DNA of 64,000 bases from DASZMX01 sp035551475 (GCA_035551475.1 DASZMX010000053.1:62001-126000); one strand, 5' to 3'. Positions 17,568-26,351 are shown, counted from the stretch's first letter. Made by a program: numbers and translations. Notes: a model not told the origin generated them from the sequence alone.

Positions 17568-18710
17568 TTAAACTCTGACCAACTGGCCGCCCGCGATAAT
17601 CCGATAACGCTCGCCGCGCCATTCCACGTGGTTGCCCCAAAAGGCAGCCGCCCAAATCACGACGTCCAACACATCTTTAACAGGCACGAGCCACCAGAAA
17701 CGCCCATAGGAGCGGTCTTGCGTCATCCGCGCGAGCTGTTGCTGGGCGGTTCCAATGCGGGTGGCCAGCGCGACCAGGCCGAGCGCCACGGCCCAAGCGG
17801 GCCCTCGCAGTGACACCGCCAGCAGCATGAGCGGCCAGACCCCGGCATTATTGATGATGCTGACGAAAAAAGGGCCCGGCTGACAAACCCGAATCGTGCG
17901 CGCCCAGCGCAATTGATGCCGCCAGACCGCCCCCCAGCCCATCGGAGGCTCCCAACAATCCACCACCGCAGGCGCGAGCATGATCTTGCGGCCTCGGGCC
18001 GCAATGCGCTGGCCTAATTGATAATCATCTGCCAAATAATCGCTCAACGCCGCGAAGCCGCCAATCGCCGCCAATTCAGAGGCTGGCACGGTCATGACCG
18101 CGCCCAGCGCAAAGTCAATGCGTTTGACGGTGGCGGCTTGGAGCACATGCGTCCAAAAATCCGCATTCACCGCAATGGCTTCCCAGCGCATCGCCAGCGT
18201 GGCCGGATTCGCAAGGCGATAAAAACAATTGACAAGGCCAACATCCTTTCGACACAGCGAGGCGATGCTGGCGGCGAAATGCGGTGAAACCCGCGCGTCG
18301 GCATCGCTGATCATCAAGAGCGGATATTTGCTCAATGATTCAAGCTGGCGCAAAGTCGAAACTTTCCGATTGGCTCCGAGATTTTGCGGGCAAAGAATGA
18401 GTTGCGCATCGACATGGGGGAATTCCGCCAACAAATCACGCACAGCCGCGCACACGGGGTCATCGCCGGATGCCACCCCGAACAAAAACTGCGCGGGACC
18501 GGGATAGGACTGCGCGAGCCAACTGCGCAGACAGTCCTTCGTGGCCTCATCCGCGCCTTTCAGCGGCTTGAGGAAGGTGATGCCTGGGCAGGCGTCGCCG
18601 GCCGCCCCGCATTCCGGCAGGTGCAGGGGAAAACGGCGGTGCAAAGCCCATCGCCAGACCGTCAGAGCCAGGCTCACGCCAGTGAGGATGCCGAGAATCT
18701 CGCGCAGCAC
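17568..18710 (-). CDS. hpnI: HpnI-like (ceramide glucosyltransferase family) glycosyltransferase
   Basis: The 380-residue membrane protein is a GT21/HpnI-type glycosyltransferase. It has an N-terminal membrane helix (I-L-T-G-V-S-L-A-L), T-F-L-K-P-L-K-G-A-D, the S-D-A-D-A-R metal motif, D-D-Y-Q-L-G-Q, and the Q-L-R-W-A-R-T (Q-x-x-R-W) processivity-type motif followed by C-terminal membrane segments. HpnI adds N-acetylglucosamine to bacteriohopanetetrol in hopanoid synthesis, while relatives make glucosylceramide; the acceptor here cannot be told apart by sequence. The GTG at 18710 is preferred: a GGAG lies about 11 bases upstream and it restores the family length. A longer frame reaches 18866 but its extra N-terminus is not membrane-like. 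No other hopanoid gene is in the window. Confidence 0.8.
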   Translation of the reverse strand: MLREILGILTGVSLALTVWRWALHRRFPLHLPECGAAGDACPGITFLKPLKGADEATKDCLRSWLAQSYPGPAQFLFGVASGDDPVCAAVRDLLAEFPHVDAQLILCPQNLGANRKVSTLRQLESLSKYPLLMISDADARVSPHFAASIASLCRKDVGLVNCFYRLANPATLAMRWEAIAVNADFWTHVLQAATVKRIDFALGAVMTVPASELAAIGGFAALSDYLADDYQLGQRIAARGRKIMLAPAVVDCWEPPMGWGAVWRHQLRWARTIRVCQPGPFFVSIINNAGVWPLMLLAVSLRGPAWAVALGLVALATRIGTAQQQLARMTQDRSYGRFWWLVPVKDVLDVVIWAAAFWGNHVEWRGERYRIIAGGQLVRV

Positions 18711-18903
18711 GGCTAGCGTTTCTCCACCGGCATCAAACGGTATTGGACCAAAACCCCAATTTCGACGCCCTGCTCGGCGGATTTGGACTGCAAATAACGG
18801 AGTGTTTCGCTCACAGTTGTATCGCTTTGATGGCGTGATTAACGCACGGTTGGCGCGGCGGTTCAAGTTTCAATGCAAGGGGCGGCCAGAGGGAAAAACC
18901 CGC

Positions 18904-18921
18904 TTGTGAAAAAAATCACAA
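18904..18921. promoter_or_regulatory. Perfect CRP/FNR-family operator upstream of nuoB
   Basis: TTGTGA (18904-18909) and TCACAA (18916-18921) form a perfect palindrome with a 6-base all-A spacer. TGTGA-N6-TCACA is exactly the E. coli CRP consensus core. It lies 66 bases before the nuoB ATG. A weak -35/-10 pair (TTGCCT at 18927, TTTAGT at 18950, spacer 17) would place it close to the position of class I or II activator sites. The regulator of the host and its ligand are unknown. Confidence 0.6.
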
Positions 18922-18987
18922 AGGGCTTGCCTGCCTGCGGCGGAGCATGTTTAGTAAATAGGTCAGTGTCTCGGGTTTCACTTTATC

Positions 18988-19497
18988 ATGCAGACCAAAA
19001 CTGAAATTGGTTACAACTCGAAAGTCGAAGGCGAAGTCATTCATACTCGCCTGGATTCGGCCCTGAATTGGTTTCGCAAAAACTCCTTGTGGCCGATGCC
19101 GATGGGCCTGGCCTGCTGCGCCATTGAATTGATGGCCGCCGGCGCCAGCCGCTTTGATATTGCGCGTTTTGGCTCCGAAGTGATGCGCTTTTCTCCCCGG
19201 CAATCGGACGTGATGATTGTCGCCGGCACGGTCACTTACAAGATGGCCACCGCCGTGCGCCGGATTTACGAGCAAATGGCGGAGCCCAAATGGGTGATCG
19301 CCATGGGCGCCTGCGCCTCCACCGGCGGCATGTACCGCAGCTATGCGGTGCTGCAAGGGGTTGATGGCATTGTCCCGGTCGATGTCTATGTGGCGGGATG
19401 CCCCCCCCGCCCCGAAGCGCTGCTTGACGCCTTGATTAAATTGCAGGACAAAGTGTCTCGCGAACCGTCCATCGCCATGCAGAAACGCGTGGCCTAA
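18988..19497 (+). CDS. nuoB: NADH-quinone oxidoreductase subunit B
   Basis: NuoB (169 residues) sits at the quinone-facing end of complex I and binds cluster N2. The four ligand cysteines are visible: the adjacent pair in L-A-C-C-A-I-E-L, one in G-A-C-A-S-T-G-G-M, and one in V-A-G-C-P-P-R-P-E-A. It is the first gene of a 13-gene operon running to 32496; nuoA, which normally precedes nuoB, is not in the window. The ATG at 18988 follows a 5' region with a perfect CRP-like palindrome. Confidence 0.97.
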   Translation: MQTKTEIGYNSKVEGEVIHTRLDSALNWFRKNSLWPMPMGLACCAIELMAAGASRFDIARFGSEVMRFSPRQSDVMIVAGTVTYKMATAVRRIYEQMAEPKWVIAMGACASTGGMYRSYAVLQGVDGIVPVDVYVAGCPPRPEALLDALIKLQDKVSREPSIAMQKRVA

Positions 19498-19516
19498 GCT
19501 GTTCGCTCCACTTGAA

Positions 19517-20188
19517 ATGACTGCGCGCGAACTCGCCCAACAACTCAAGACGCAATTCGGAGACCTCATCTCCGAACCCGTGGAATTCCGCGACGAAATC
19601 ACCGTCCACGTCGCCGCTTCCGAACGCATTGCGGAGGTCTGCGAGTTCGCGAAAAAGCAGCTCGGCTTCGATTTTCTGGCGGACGTTTCCAGCCTTGATA
19701 ATTACGGCGATGACCCGCGCTGGACCGTGGTCTATCACCTCTACGGCTACGGCCACCGCTGTCACTTGCGCCTCAAGACCAATGTTAGCGAGGAATCGTC
19801 CGAATTGCCGAGCGTCACCGGCGTGTGGCGCACCGCCGACTGGCACGAACGCGAAGCATACGACATGATGGGCATTCGCTTTCGCGGGCATCCCGATTTG
19901 CGCCGGATCCTGATGTGGGAAGGCTATCCTTACTTTCCGTTGCGCAAGGATTTTCCGCTGGCTGGCCGCCCCACCAATTTGCCCGAAGTGGCTTTCAGCA
20001 ATCCCGCGCCCTTGGAAGGCGGGCCGTTCGTGACCATTGCCGGGGGCAAAGACAGCACCGCGCGCGAACCGCGGGTCCGCGTGCCTGAATCCGATGACGT
20101 GGAGCTCAACGCCCGCCTCGAACGCCGCCGCGACATCAAGGACGCCCACGGCCATTCGCACGGGCCGGGCAAGGTGGGGCCGAAGTAA
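19517..20188 (+). CDS. nuoC: NADH-quinone oxidoreductase subunit C
   Basis: NuoC (223 residues) is a peripheral-arm subunit of complex I next to NuoD. The core signature is present: W-T-V-V-Y-H-L-Y-G, then S-V-T-G-V-W-R-T-A-D-W-H-E-R-E-A-Y-D-M-M-G-I and the L-R-R-I-L-M-W-E-G-Y segment. Here it is a separate protein rather than the NuoCD fusion of enterobacteria. An extra C-terminal tail with charged residues follows the core. It starts 19 bases after nuoB; nuoD begins two bases after its stop. Confidence 0.96.
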   Translation: MTARELAQQLKTQFGDLISEPVEFRDEITVHVAASERIAEVCEFAKKQLGFDFLADVSSLDNYGDDPRWTVVYHLYGYGHRCHLRLKTNVSEESSELPSVTGVWRTADWHEREAYDMMGIRFRGHPDLRRILMWEGYPYFPLRKDFPLAGRPTNLPEVAFSNPAPLEGGPFVTIAGGKDSTAREPRVRVPESDDVELNARLERRRDIKDAHGHSHGPGKVGPK

Positions 20189-20189
20189 T

Positions 20190-21500
20190 ATGGCGACGCA
20201 AGAAATCCATTTTCCCGATCCCGCCGGCCGCGTCGCGACCGCTCCGAACACCACCGATGTCGGCGGCCCCTCGCCTTCCTCGGGAGGCGACGACCTCCAG
20301 GATTTGCACGGCGAAAAGATGGTGTTGAACATGGGGCCGTCCCATCCCGCCACGCACGGCGTGCTGCGGATCATTCTCGAGTTGGACGGCGAAATCATCA
20401 CCAAGGCGACTCCTGACATTGGTTATCTGCATCGCGGCGACGAAAAAATCGCCGAGAACATGACCTACACCCAGTTCATCCCCTACACGGACCGGCTGGA
20501 TTATCTCGCGCCCCTCGCCAACAACGTCGCCTACGCCCTGGCCGTCGAAAAACTAATGGGCATCGACCAGCAACTGCCGCCGCGCTGCCAATATATCCGT
20601 GTGATTTGTTGCGAATTGGCCCGCATCTCGGCGCATTTGCTCGGGTTGGGCTCGTTCGCGATGGACGTGGGCGCGCTGACTGTTTTCTTGTTTACATTCA
20701 CCGAACGCGAAAAAATTTACAATTTGATCGAAGCCTTGACCGGCGCGCGCTTCACCACGACCTACACGCGCATTGGCGGGCTTTCCCGCGATCTGCCGCC
20801 GGGTTGGGTGGCGCAGTGCCGAACGTTTTTGGACGAAGTGGTTCACAACATCGAGGAAACCGAGCAATTGCTCTCGCGCAATAAAATCTTCGTGGACCGC
20901 ACCCGCGATGTTGGCGTCATTCCGCGGGACGTCGCGATCGATTACGGTTTGACCGGCCCCAATTTGCGCGGCAGCGGCGTGGATTTTGATTTGCGCAAGG
21001 CGCATCCTTATTTGATTTACAAGGATGTCGAATTTGACATCCCGACCGGGTCCGTCGGCGATTGTTACGACCGTTATCTCATCCGCATCGAGGAAATGCG
21101 CCAAAGCGTGCGCATCCTGCGCCAATGCCTGGACAAGCTGCCCGGCGGCGCGGACAACAGCGCGCACGAACCGGTGAACATTCCCAACGGCAAAACCATT
21201 CTGCCGCCGAAGAAAAAAGTGCTCACGAGCATGGAAGAGCTGATTCACCAATTCATGCTGGTGACAGAAGGCATGAACGCCCCGCGCGGCGAGGTTTATT
21301 TTGGCGCGGAAAATCCGAAGGGCGAATTGGGTTTTTACATCCACAGCAAAGGCGGCGGCACGCCGCATCGCTTGAAAATTCGCGCGCCGTCGTTTGTCAA
21401 CCTAAGCATTTTGCCTTATCTCATGCCCGGCCACATGATCAGCGACACCGTTTCCATTTTTGGCTCGCTCGACTTCGTCATGGGGGAATGCGACCGATGA
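20190..21500 (+). CDS. nuoD: NADH-quinone oxidoreductase subunit D
   Basis: NuoD (436 residues) forms the quinone-binding cavity with NuoB. It contains N-M-G-P-S-H-P-A-T-H-G-V-L-R, D-I-G-Y-L-H-R-G, Y-T-D-R-L-D-Y and the C-terminal L-D-F-V-M-G-E-C-D-R ending. The ATG at 20190 is one base after the nuoC stop codon. The stop at 21498-21500 overlaps the nuoE ATG (ATGA). An internal region rich in lysine and proline (P-P-K-K-K-V) around residue 340 looks like a small insertion. Confidence 0.97.
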   Translation: MATQEIHFPDPAGRVATAPNTTDVGGPSPSSGGDDLQDLHGEKMVLNMGPSHPATHGVLRIILELDGEIITKATPDIGYLHRGDEKIAENMTYTQFIPYTDRLDYLAPLANNVAYALAVEKLMGIDQQLPPRCQYIRVICCELARISAHLLGLGSFAMDVGALTVFLFTFTEREKIYNLIEALTGARFTTTYTRIGGLSRDLPPGWVAQCRTFLDEVVHNIEETEQLLSRNKIFVDRTRDVGVIPRDVAIDYGLTGPNLRGSGVDFDLRKAHPYLIYKDVEFDIPTGSVGDCYDRYLIRIEEMRQSVRILRQCLDKLPGGADNSAHEPVNIPNGKTILPPKKKVLTSMEELIHQFMLVTEGMNAPRGEVYFGAENPKGELGFYIHSKGGGTPHRLKIRAPSFVNLSILPYLMPGHMISDTVSIFGSLDFVMGECDR

Positions 21501-21982
21501 GCTTTGTGGTTCCAGCCGAATTCGAAGCGGAGATGGACGAGTTGGTCACGCACTATCCGCAAAAGCGCAGCGCGTCGCTGATGTTCCTCCACGCCATCCA
21601 GGAGCGTTTCGGCCACATTTCACCCGAGGCGATGGAATGGACCGCCAAAAAACTTGATCTGCAGCCGATCAATATTTTCGAGCTGGTGACCTTCTATCCG
21701 ATGTTCCGGCAGGAGCCGATCGGAAAGTTCCAGATCAAAGTTTGCCGCACGCTCAGCTGCGCGCTCGGCGGCAGCCATGAGCTGCGTAATTATTTTTGCC
21801 AGAAACTCGGCCTGGACACAGCGGGGCACGGCCCGCAAACCACCAAGGATGGCAAGTTCACCGTCGAATTCGTGGAGTGCCTGGCCAGCTGCGGCACGGC
21901 GCCGGTGGTGATGATCAACGAGGATTTTCACGAAGGCGTTTCCACCAGGAAGGCCGACGAATTGCTCGCCCGCTGCAAATGA
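21497..21982 (+). CDS. nuoE: NADH-quinone oxidoreductase subunit E
   Basis: NuoE (161 residues) carries the [2Fe-2S] cluster N1a in the NADH-oxidising module. The ligands are C-R-T-L-S-C (C-x4-C) and E-C-L-A-S-C (C-x3-C). The start overlaps the nuoD stop by four bases (ATGA), so it is translationally coupled. It is followed by a 135-base interval holding an antisense tRNA-Gln before nuoF, which breaks the otherwise tight spacing of the operon. Confidence 0.96.
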   Translation: MSFVVPAEFEAEMDELVTHYPQKRSASLMFLHAIQERFGHISPEAMEWTAKKLDLQPINIFELVTFYPMFRQEPIGKFQIKVCRTLSCALGGSHELRNYFCQKLGLDTAGHGPQTTKDGKFTVEFVECLASCGTAPVVMINEDFHEGVSTRKADELLARCK

Positions 21983-21984
21983 AA

Positions 21985-22058
21985 TGGCTGCCCGACATGG
22001 ATTTGAACCATGACAAACAGATTCAGAGTCTGTTGTGCTACCGTTACACCATCGGGCA
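21985..22058 (-). tRNA. tRNA-Gln(CTG), antisense inside the nuo operon
   Basis: On the minus strand a complete tRNA reads from 22058 to 21985. The acceptor stem is TGCCCGA with TCGGGCA, the anticodon stem is ACAGA/TCTGT around anticodon CTG (22024-22026), the T-arm is CATGG-TTCAAAT-CCATG, the discriminator is G and CCA is encoded (21985-21987). It reads CAG codons. Its 3' end lies two bases after the nuoE stop and its orientation opposes the operon, so nuo transcripts carry its complement. Confidence 0.97.
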
Positions 22059-22071
22059 GATGGAGCCACAG

Positions 22072-22099
22072 AATTTAATGAGTTTGGCCGCGGAGTCAA
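22072..22099 (-). promoter_or_regulatory. Sigma70-like promoter for tRNA-Gln
   Basis: On the minus strand TTGACT (22094-22099) and TAAATT (22072-22077) are separated by 16 bases, and the -10 box is 13 bases before the tRNA 5' end. This is the arrangement expected for a stable-RNA promoter and means that the tRNA can be transcribed independently, against the direction of the nuo genes. Confidence 0.55.
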
Positions 22100-22117
22100 G
22101 TTTGGCTCAATCGTAAT

Positions 22118-23545
22118 ATGCCGCAGGAATATCGGTTCATCCTAAAAAATGTCGATCAGCCCGGTTACACACCGGACCTCGAGTGCTACCTGCGCCATGG
22201 CGGCTATGACGCCCTGAAAAAAGCGCTCGCCCTGCCCGCCAAGGACCTGCCCGACGGCAAAAAACTCACCGCCCAGGAGCAAATCCGTGAGGAAGTCAAA
22301 GTTTCCGGCTTGCGCGGCCGCGGCGGCGCCGGGTTTTCCTGCGGGTTGAAGTGGTCGTTCGTGGACCGGAAAAGCGGCAAGCCAATTTACCTTATTTGCA
22401 ATGCGGACGAGTCGGAGCCCGGCACGTTCAAGGACCGCCAGATTATTTACAAGGATCCGCACCAATTGCTCGAGGGGATGATCATCTCCTGTTTCGCCAA
22501 TGACGTGCACCTCGCCTATATCTATATCCGCGGCGAAATGCCCGACGGCGCGCGCCTCCTGCTGAAGGCGTTGGCGGAAGCACGGGCGAAGAATTTCCTC
22601 GGTAAGAATATTCTGGGCAGCGGTTACGACCTGGATATTTACATCCATCGCGGCGCCGGCGCGTATATTTGCGGCGAGGAAACGGGCCTGATCGAATCCC
22701 TGGAAGGCAAGCGCGCTTACCCGCGCATCAAGCCTCCCTATTTCCCGGCGGTCCTGGGCCTTTACATGTGCCCGACGATTGTCAACAACGTCGAGACGCT
22801 GGCCACCGTCAAACATATCGTGTTGATGGGCGGAGCCGAGTACGCCAAGCTGGGCACGCCGAACAACACCGGCACCCGCATCGTCAGCGTCAGCGGCCAC
22901 GTCCGCAAACCCGGCTACTACGAAGTCGAAGTCGGCAAAGCCACGCTCGGCGAGTTGATCATGCACCCCAATTTCGGCGGCGGCTTGCGCGAAGGCCGCA
23001 CCCTCAAGGCCGTGATTCCCGGCGGCTCCTCCGCCAAGGTTTTCAAGGCCGGCGAGAAATTCAAGCTCAAGCGCAAAGGCGCCGACGGCCAGATGACGGC
23101 GGTTGATGTCGATATGCTTGACATCCCCTACGATTTCGACTCCCTCCAACAGGCGGGCAGCATGTCCGGTTCCGGCGCCATCATCGTGCTGGACGACACG
23201 ACCGATATCGTGGCCGCCCTGGCCAATGTCTCCGAGTTTTACGCGCACGAAAGCTGCGGCCAATGCACCCCCTGCCGCGAGGGCTCGCTCTGGATTTCCA
23301 AGGCGCTGCACCGCCTGAGCCATGGCCATGGGCGCCAGAAGGACGCCGCTTATCTGTTGAGCATCGCCCAAAATATCCAGGGCCGCACCATTTGCGCTTT
23401 CGGCGAAGCCTGCGCCTGGCCGGTGCTGAGTTTTGTCAACAAATTCCGCGACGAATTTGAAGCCCGCGGCGCCGCCGATGAAGCCAAAAGCGCCGGAGCC
23501 GGCCCCACTCACGGGATGAAGATTGCGGCGAATCCGGAACCATGA
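22118..23545 (+). CDS. nuoF: NADH-quinone oxidoreductase subunit F
   Basis: NuoF (475 residues) binds NADH, FMN and a [4Fe-4S] cluster. Seen are G-L-R-G-R-G-G-A-G-F (NADH binding), N-A-D-E-S-E-P-G-T-F-K-D-R (FMN site), G-A-G-A-Y-I-C-G-E-E-T, and the cluster ligands E-S-C-G-Q-C-T-P-C-R-E-G plus I-C-A-F-G-E-A-C. An extra C-terminal tail of some 30 residues rich in Ala and Gly follows. It starts 59 bases after the tRNA-Gln 5' end; no strong ribosome binding site is seen. Confidence 0.97.
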   Translation: MPQEYRFILKNVDQPGYTPDLECYLRHGGYDALKKALALPAKDLPDGKKLTAQEQIREEVKVSGLRGRGGAGFSCGLKWSFVDRKSGKPIYLICNADESEPGTFKDRQIIYKDPHQLLEGMIISCFANDVHLAYIYIRGEMPDGARLLLKALAEARAKNFLGKNILGSGYDLDIYIHRGAGAYICGEETGLIESLEGKRAYPRIKPPYFPAVLGLYMCPTIVNNVETLATVKHIVLMGGAEYAKLGTPNNTGTRIVSVSGHVRKPGYYEVEVGKATLGELIMHPNFGGGLREGRTLKAVIPGGSSAKVFKAGEKFKLKRKGADGQMTAVDVDMLDIPYDFDSLQQAGSMSGSGAIIVLDDTTDIVAALANVSEFYAHESCGQCTPCREGSLWISKALHRLSHGHGRQKDAAYLLSIAQNIQGRTICAFGEACAWPVLSFVNKFRDEFEARGAADEAKSAGAGPTHGMKIAANPEP

Positions 23546-23567
23546 AACACTCGCCCGCATTGACGAC

Positions 23568-25298
23568 ATGAGCGCCAGCCCCACCACGCCAGCCGAAGCC
23601 AAGCCCGCGCCGCCGCCGGTCGAAAAGATCAAGGTCAAGGTGGACGGACGCGACATCGAGGTGCCCAAGACCATGCCGGATTGGCAAGGCAAGCCGCAGC
23701 CCACCACCATGCTGCAAGCCTGCGCCGCCGCCGGCCTGGATGTGCCGCATTATTGCTATCATCCCAAGCTGCCGATCGCCGGCAATTGCCGCATGTGCCT
23801 GGTGGAATTCGGCACGCCTGTGATTGGACCTGACCGCAAACCGGTCTTGAATCCTGATGGTTCGCCCAAAATCGCCCGCTCGGTGCTGCCCTACGAGCCC
23901 GGCACGCCCCGCGGCGCCATCGCTTGCGCCACGCCCATTTCTCCCGGGATGGAAATTTATCCCAGCTCGCCCGCAACCAAACAAATGCGCGAGGCTGTCC
24001 TGGAATCGCTGCTGATCAATCATCCGCTGGACTGCCCCATTTGCGACCAGGCGGGCGAATGCAAATTGCAGGAATATTCCGTGGATCATGGCCAGGCCGC
24101 GAGCCGCTTTGTCGAAGAAAAAGTCCACAAACCCAAGCAAGTCGATCTCGGCCCCCGCATCGTGCTGGACGATGAACGCTGCATTCTTTGCTCGCGCTGC
24201 ATCCGTTTCACGCGCGACATCGCCGGTGACGATGCCCTGGGTTTTGTTGATCGCGGCAGCCACAGCACGCTGACCCGTTTCCCCGGCAAATCATTTGACA
24301 ACAATTACACGCTGAACACCGTGGACATTTGCCCGGTGGGCGCGCTGACCTCCAAGGACTTTCGTTTCCAGATGCGCGTCTGGTTCCTCAAGGAGAGCAA
24401 GAGTGTTTGCACGAGTTGCTCCACCGGCTGCAACATCGTCATCGGCTCGCGCGAAAACAAAGTCTATCGCTACGAGCCCCGCGAAAACGATGCCGTCAAT
24501 TCCTCGTGGATGTGCGATTACGGTCGGCTCCATTACAAATGGATCAACCGCGAAGATCGCCTGACCGAAGTGGCGAGCGCCAAATACGCCATCATCAGCC
24601 AGGAACTCGCGTGGGCCACCGCCCTCACCGAAATCACCACCCTGCTCAAGCGCGCGCCGGAAAAAGGCGTCGCCATCATCGCCTCCGCCCGCCAGACGAA
24701 CGAGGAGCTTTACCTCTTGAAAAAACTGGCGGTGAAACTCGACGCCATCACCGACTGCGTGCCGCACGAAGGGCCCGCCGACCATTTATTATTGCGCGCC
24801 GATCGCAACCCGAATTCCACCGGCGCGCGCCTCATCGGATTTGCCGGCTCGCCGCTGGGCTCGAATCTCGGGAAAATCGTTGAAGGCATCCGCACGGGAA
24901 CAATTTCCGGCTTGATCGTCTTTGGCGAAGACATGACCAAGATCGGCATCAGCCAGGATTGGCTCAAGAAGCTCGATCTTCTGATTGTCAGCGATATTTT
25001 GCCGAATGAAACGACGGAAATTGCGCACTATCTCCTACCGGGCTGCGCCCACGCGGAAAAACGCGGCAGCTTCGTCAATGCCAAGGGTCGCGTGCAGCGC
25101 TTCATGCAAAACATCGCGCCCAAGGGCAATTCCCGTCCGGAATGGGAATTCCTGCACGACCTGGTCTATGGCGTGACCGGCCAAAACGGCTTCACCAATA
25201 TGGAGGCGTTGTTCAACGAAATGGCCCGGGAAGTCCCGGCGTTTCAGGGCCTCACCTGGGCCGGGCTCGGTGATTTAGGCGTGACGGTTCCAATTTAA
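23568..25298 (+). CDS. nuoG: NADH-quinone oxidoreductase subunit G, short form
   Basis: NuoG (576 residues) carries several iron-sulphur clusters. The N-terminal ferredoxin domain (Y-C-Y-H-P-K-L, N-C-R-M-C-L-V-E), the H-x-x-x-C-type N5 region (L-D-C-P-I-C-D-Q-A-G-E-C-K-L-Q), R-C-I-L-C-S-R-C-I-R-F and the C-T-S-C-S-T-G-C-N motif (C-x2-C-x3-C) of the molybdopterin-like domain are all present. The protein is far shorter than the 780-910 residues of Thermus or E. coli, because the molybdopterin-oxidoreductase part is reduced to roughly 280 residues. The ATG at 23568 is 22 bases after nuoF; a start at 23523 would overlap it. Confidence 0.95.
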   Translation: MSASPTTPAEAKPAPPPVEKIKVKVDGRDIEVPKTMPDWQGKPQPTTMLQACAAAGLDVPHYCYHPKLPIAGNCRMCLVEFGTPVIGPDRKPVLNPDGSPKIARSVLPYEPGTPRGAIACATPISPGMEIYPSSPATKQMREAVLESLLINHPLDCPICDQAGECKLQEYSVDHGQAASRFVEEKVHKPKQVDLGPRIVLDDERCILCSRCIRFTRDIAGDDALGFVDRGSHSTLTRFPGKSFDNNYTLNTVDICPVGALTSKDFRFQMRVWFLKESKSVCTSCSTGCNIVIGSRENKVYRYEPRENDAVNSSWMCDYGRLHYKWINREDRLTEVASAKYAIISQELAWATALTEITTLLKRAPEKGVAIIASARQTNEELYLLKKLAVKLDAITDCVPHEGPADHLLLRADRNPNSTGARLIGFAGSPLGSNLGKIVEGIRTGTISGLIVFGEDMTKIGISQDWLKKLDLLIVSDILPNETTEIAHYLLPGCAHAEKRGSFVNAKGRVQRFMQNIAPKGNSRPEWEFLHDLVYGVTGQNGFTNMEALFNEMAREVPAFQGLTWAGLGDLGVTVPI

Positions 25299-25307
25299 CA
25301 TCGATAC

Positions 25308-26351
25308 ATGGACTGGTTTCTACATTCCAATCCGCAGACGCAATTCCTCTTGTTCAGCGTGATCAAGGTGGTGTGCGTCTTTGCGGTAGTCATGCCGATG
25401 GTGGCTTACGCGGTTTTGGCGGAACGGAAAATCTCCGCGTTTATTCAAGACCGCTTGGGGCCCAATCGCCTCGGGCCGGGCGGCATCTGGCAGCCGTTGG
25501 CGGACGGTGTGAAATCGTTTCTCAAGGAGGATTTCACTCCGGATCATGTGCGCAAAACCTATTTCTGGCTCGCGCCCATGGTCGTGATGATTCCCTCCCT
25601 GCTGACGCTGGCGGTGATTCCGTTTGGCTCGCAACTGGGCCATCAAAAAATGGTCATCGCGGATTTGGACGTGGGAATTCTTTACACGTTCGGCATCGTG
25701 TCCCTCGGCGTTTATGGAATCGTGCTGGCGGGTTACGCCTCCAATTCCAAGTATCCGTTTTTCGGCGGCATCCGCTCCAGCGCCCAAATGATTTCGTATG
25801 AAATCTCCATGGGCATGTCCGTGGTTCCCGTCTTCCTAATTGTCGGCGAATTGAATCTCAGCCAGGTCATCACCTATCAAGCCGAGCATGGCTGGCTGGT
25901 CATGTATGCGCCATTGTCATTTTTGATTTTCATGGTGGCGGCCTTCGCGGAGACCAATCGACTCCCCTTCGATTTGCCTGAATCCGAGCAGGAGCTGGTC
26001 GGCGGCTATCACACCGAATACAGCTCGATGAAGTTTGCGCTTTTCTTCATGGGCGAATACGCGAGCATGATCACCGCCTCGGCGATGATGGTGACGCTGT
26101 TCCTGGGCGGCTGGACGCTCCCTTTCGCGGGTTTGGACAAGCCGGCGGAAACGATCCTCATTGGTTTGGCGCAGATCGGCATATTTTTGGCCAAAATCGG
26201 CGTGCTGATGGGCATTTTTATCTGGGTGCGCTGGATGTGGCCGCGTTTTCGGTATGACCAATTGATGGATTTGGGATGGCGCCGCTTTATCCCGGTCGCC
26301 CTGGCCAACATCGTGGTCACGGCGCTCTGGCTGTGGTTGAAGGATCTATGA
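25308..26351 (+). CDS. nuoH: NADH-quinone oxidoreductase subunit H
   Basis: NuoH (347 residues) is the membrane subunit that joins the quinone cavity to the proton-pumping arm. It has about eight transmembrane helices and the family motifs A-E-R-K-I-S-A-F-I-Q-D-R-L-G-P-N-R and A-E-T-N-R-L-P-F-D-L-P-E-S-E-Q-E-L-V. Its TGA at 26349-26351 overlaps the nuoI start by four bases (ATGA). Confidence 0.97.
   Translation: MDWFLHSNPQTQFLLFSVIKVVCVFAVVMPMVAYAVLAERKISAFIQDRLGPNRLGPGGIWQPLADGVKSFLKEDFTPDHVRKTYFWLAPMVVMIPSLLTLAVIPFGSQLGHQKMVIADLDVGILYTFGIVSLGVYGIVLAGYASNSKYPFFGGIRSSAQMISYEISMGMSVVPVFLIVGELNLSQVITYQAEHGWLVMYAPLSFLIFMVAAFAETNRLPFDLPESEQELVGGYHTEYSSMKFALFFMGEYASMITASAMMVTLFLGGWTLPFAGLDKPAETILIGLAQIGIFLAKIGVLMGIFIWVRWMWPRFRYDQLMDLGWRRFIPVALANIVVTALWLWLKDL

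Noticed and set aside
18711..18866. An N-terminal extension of the HpnI-like protein from base 18866
   Set aside because: The extra residues look non-membranous and a GTG at 18710 with a GGAG upstream gives the normal family length.
22142..23710. A 522-codon open frame on the minus strand opposite nuoF
   Set aside because: It is a mirror of nuoF/nuoG codon bias; the residues are low complexity (A, G, H, Q, D) with no domain, and nuoF is certain.
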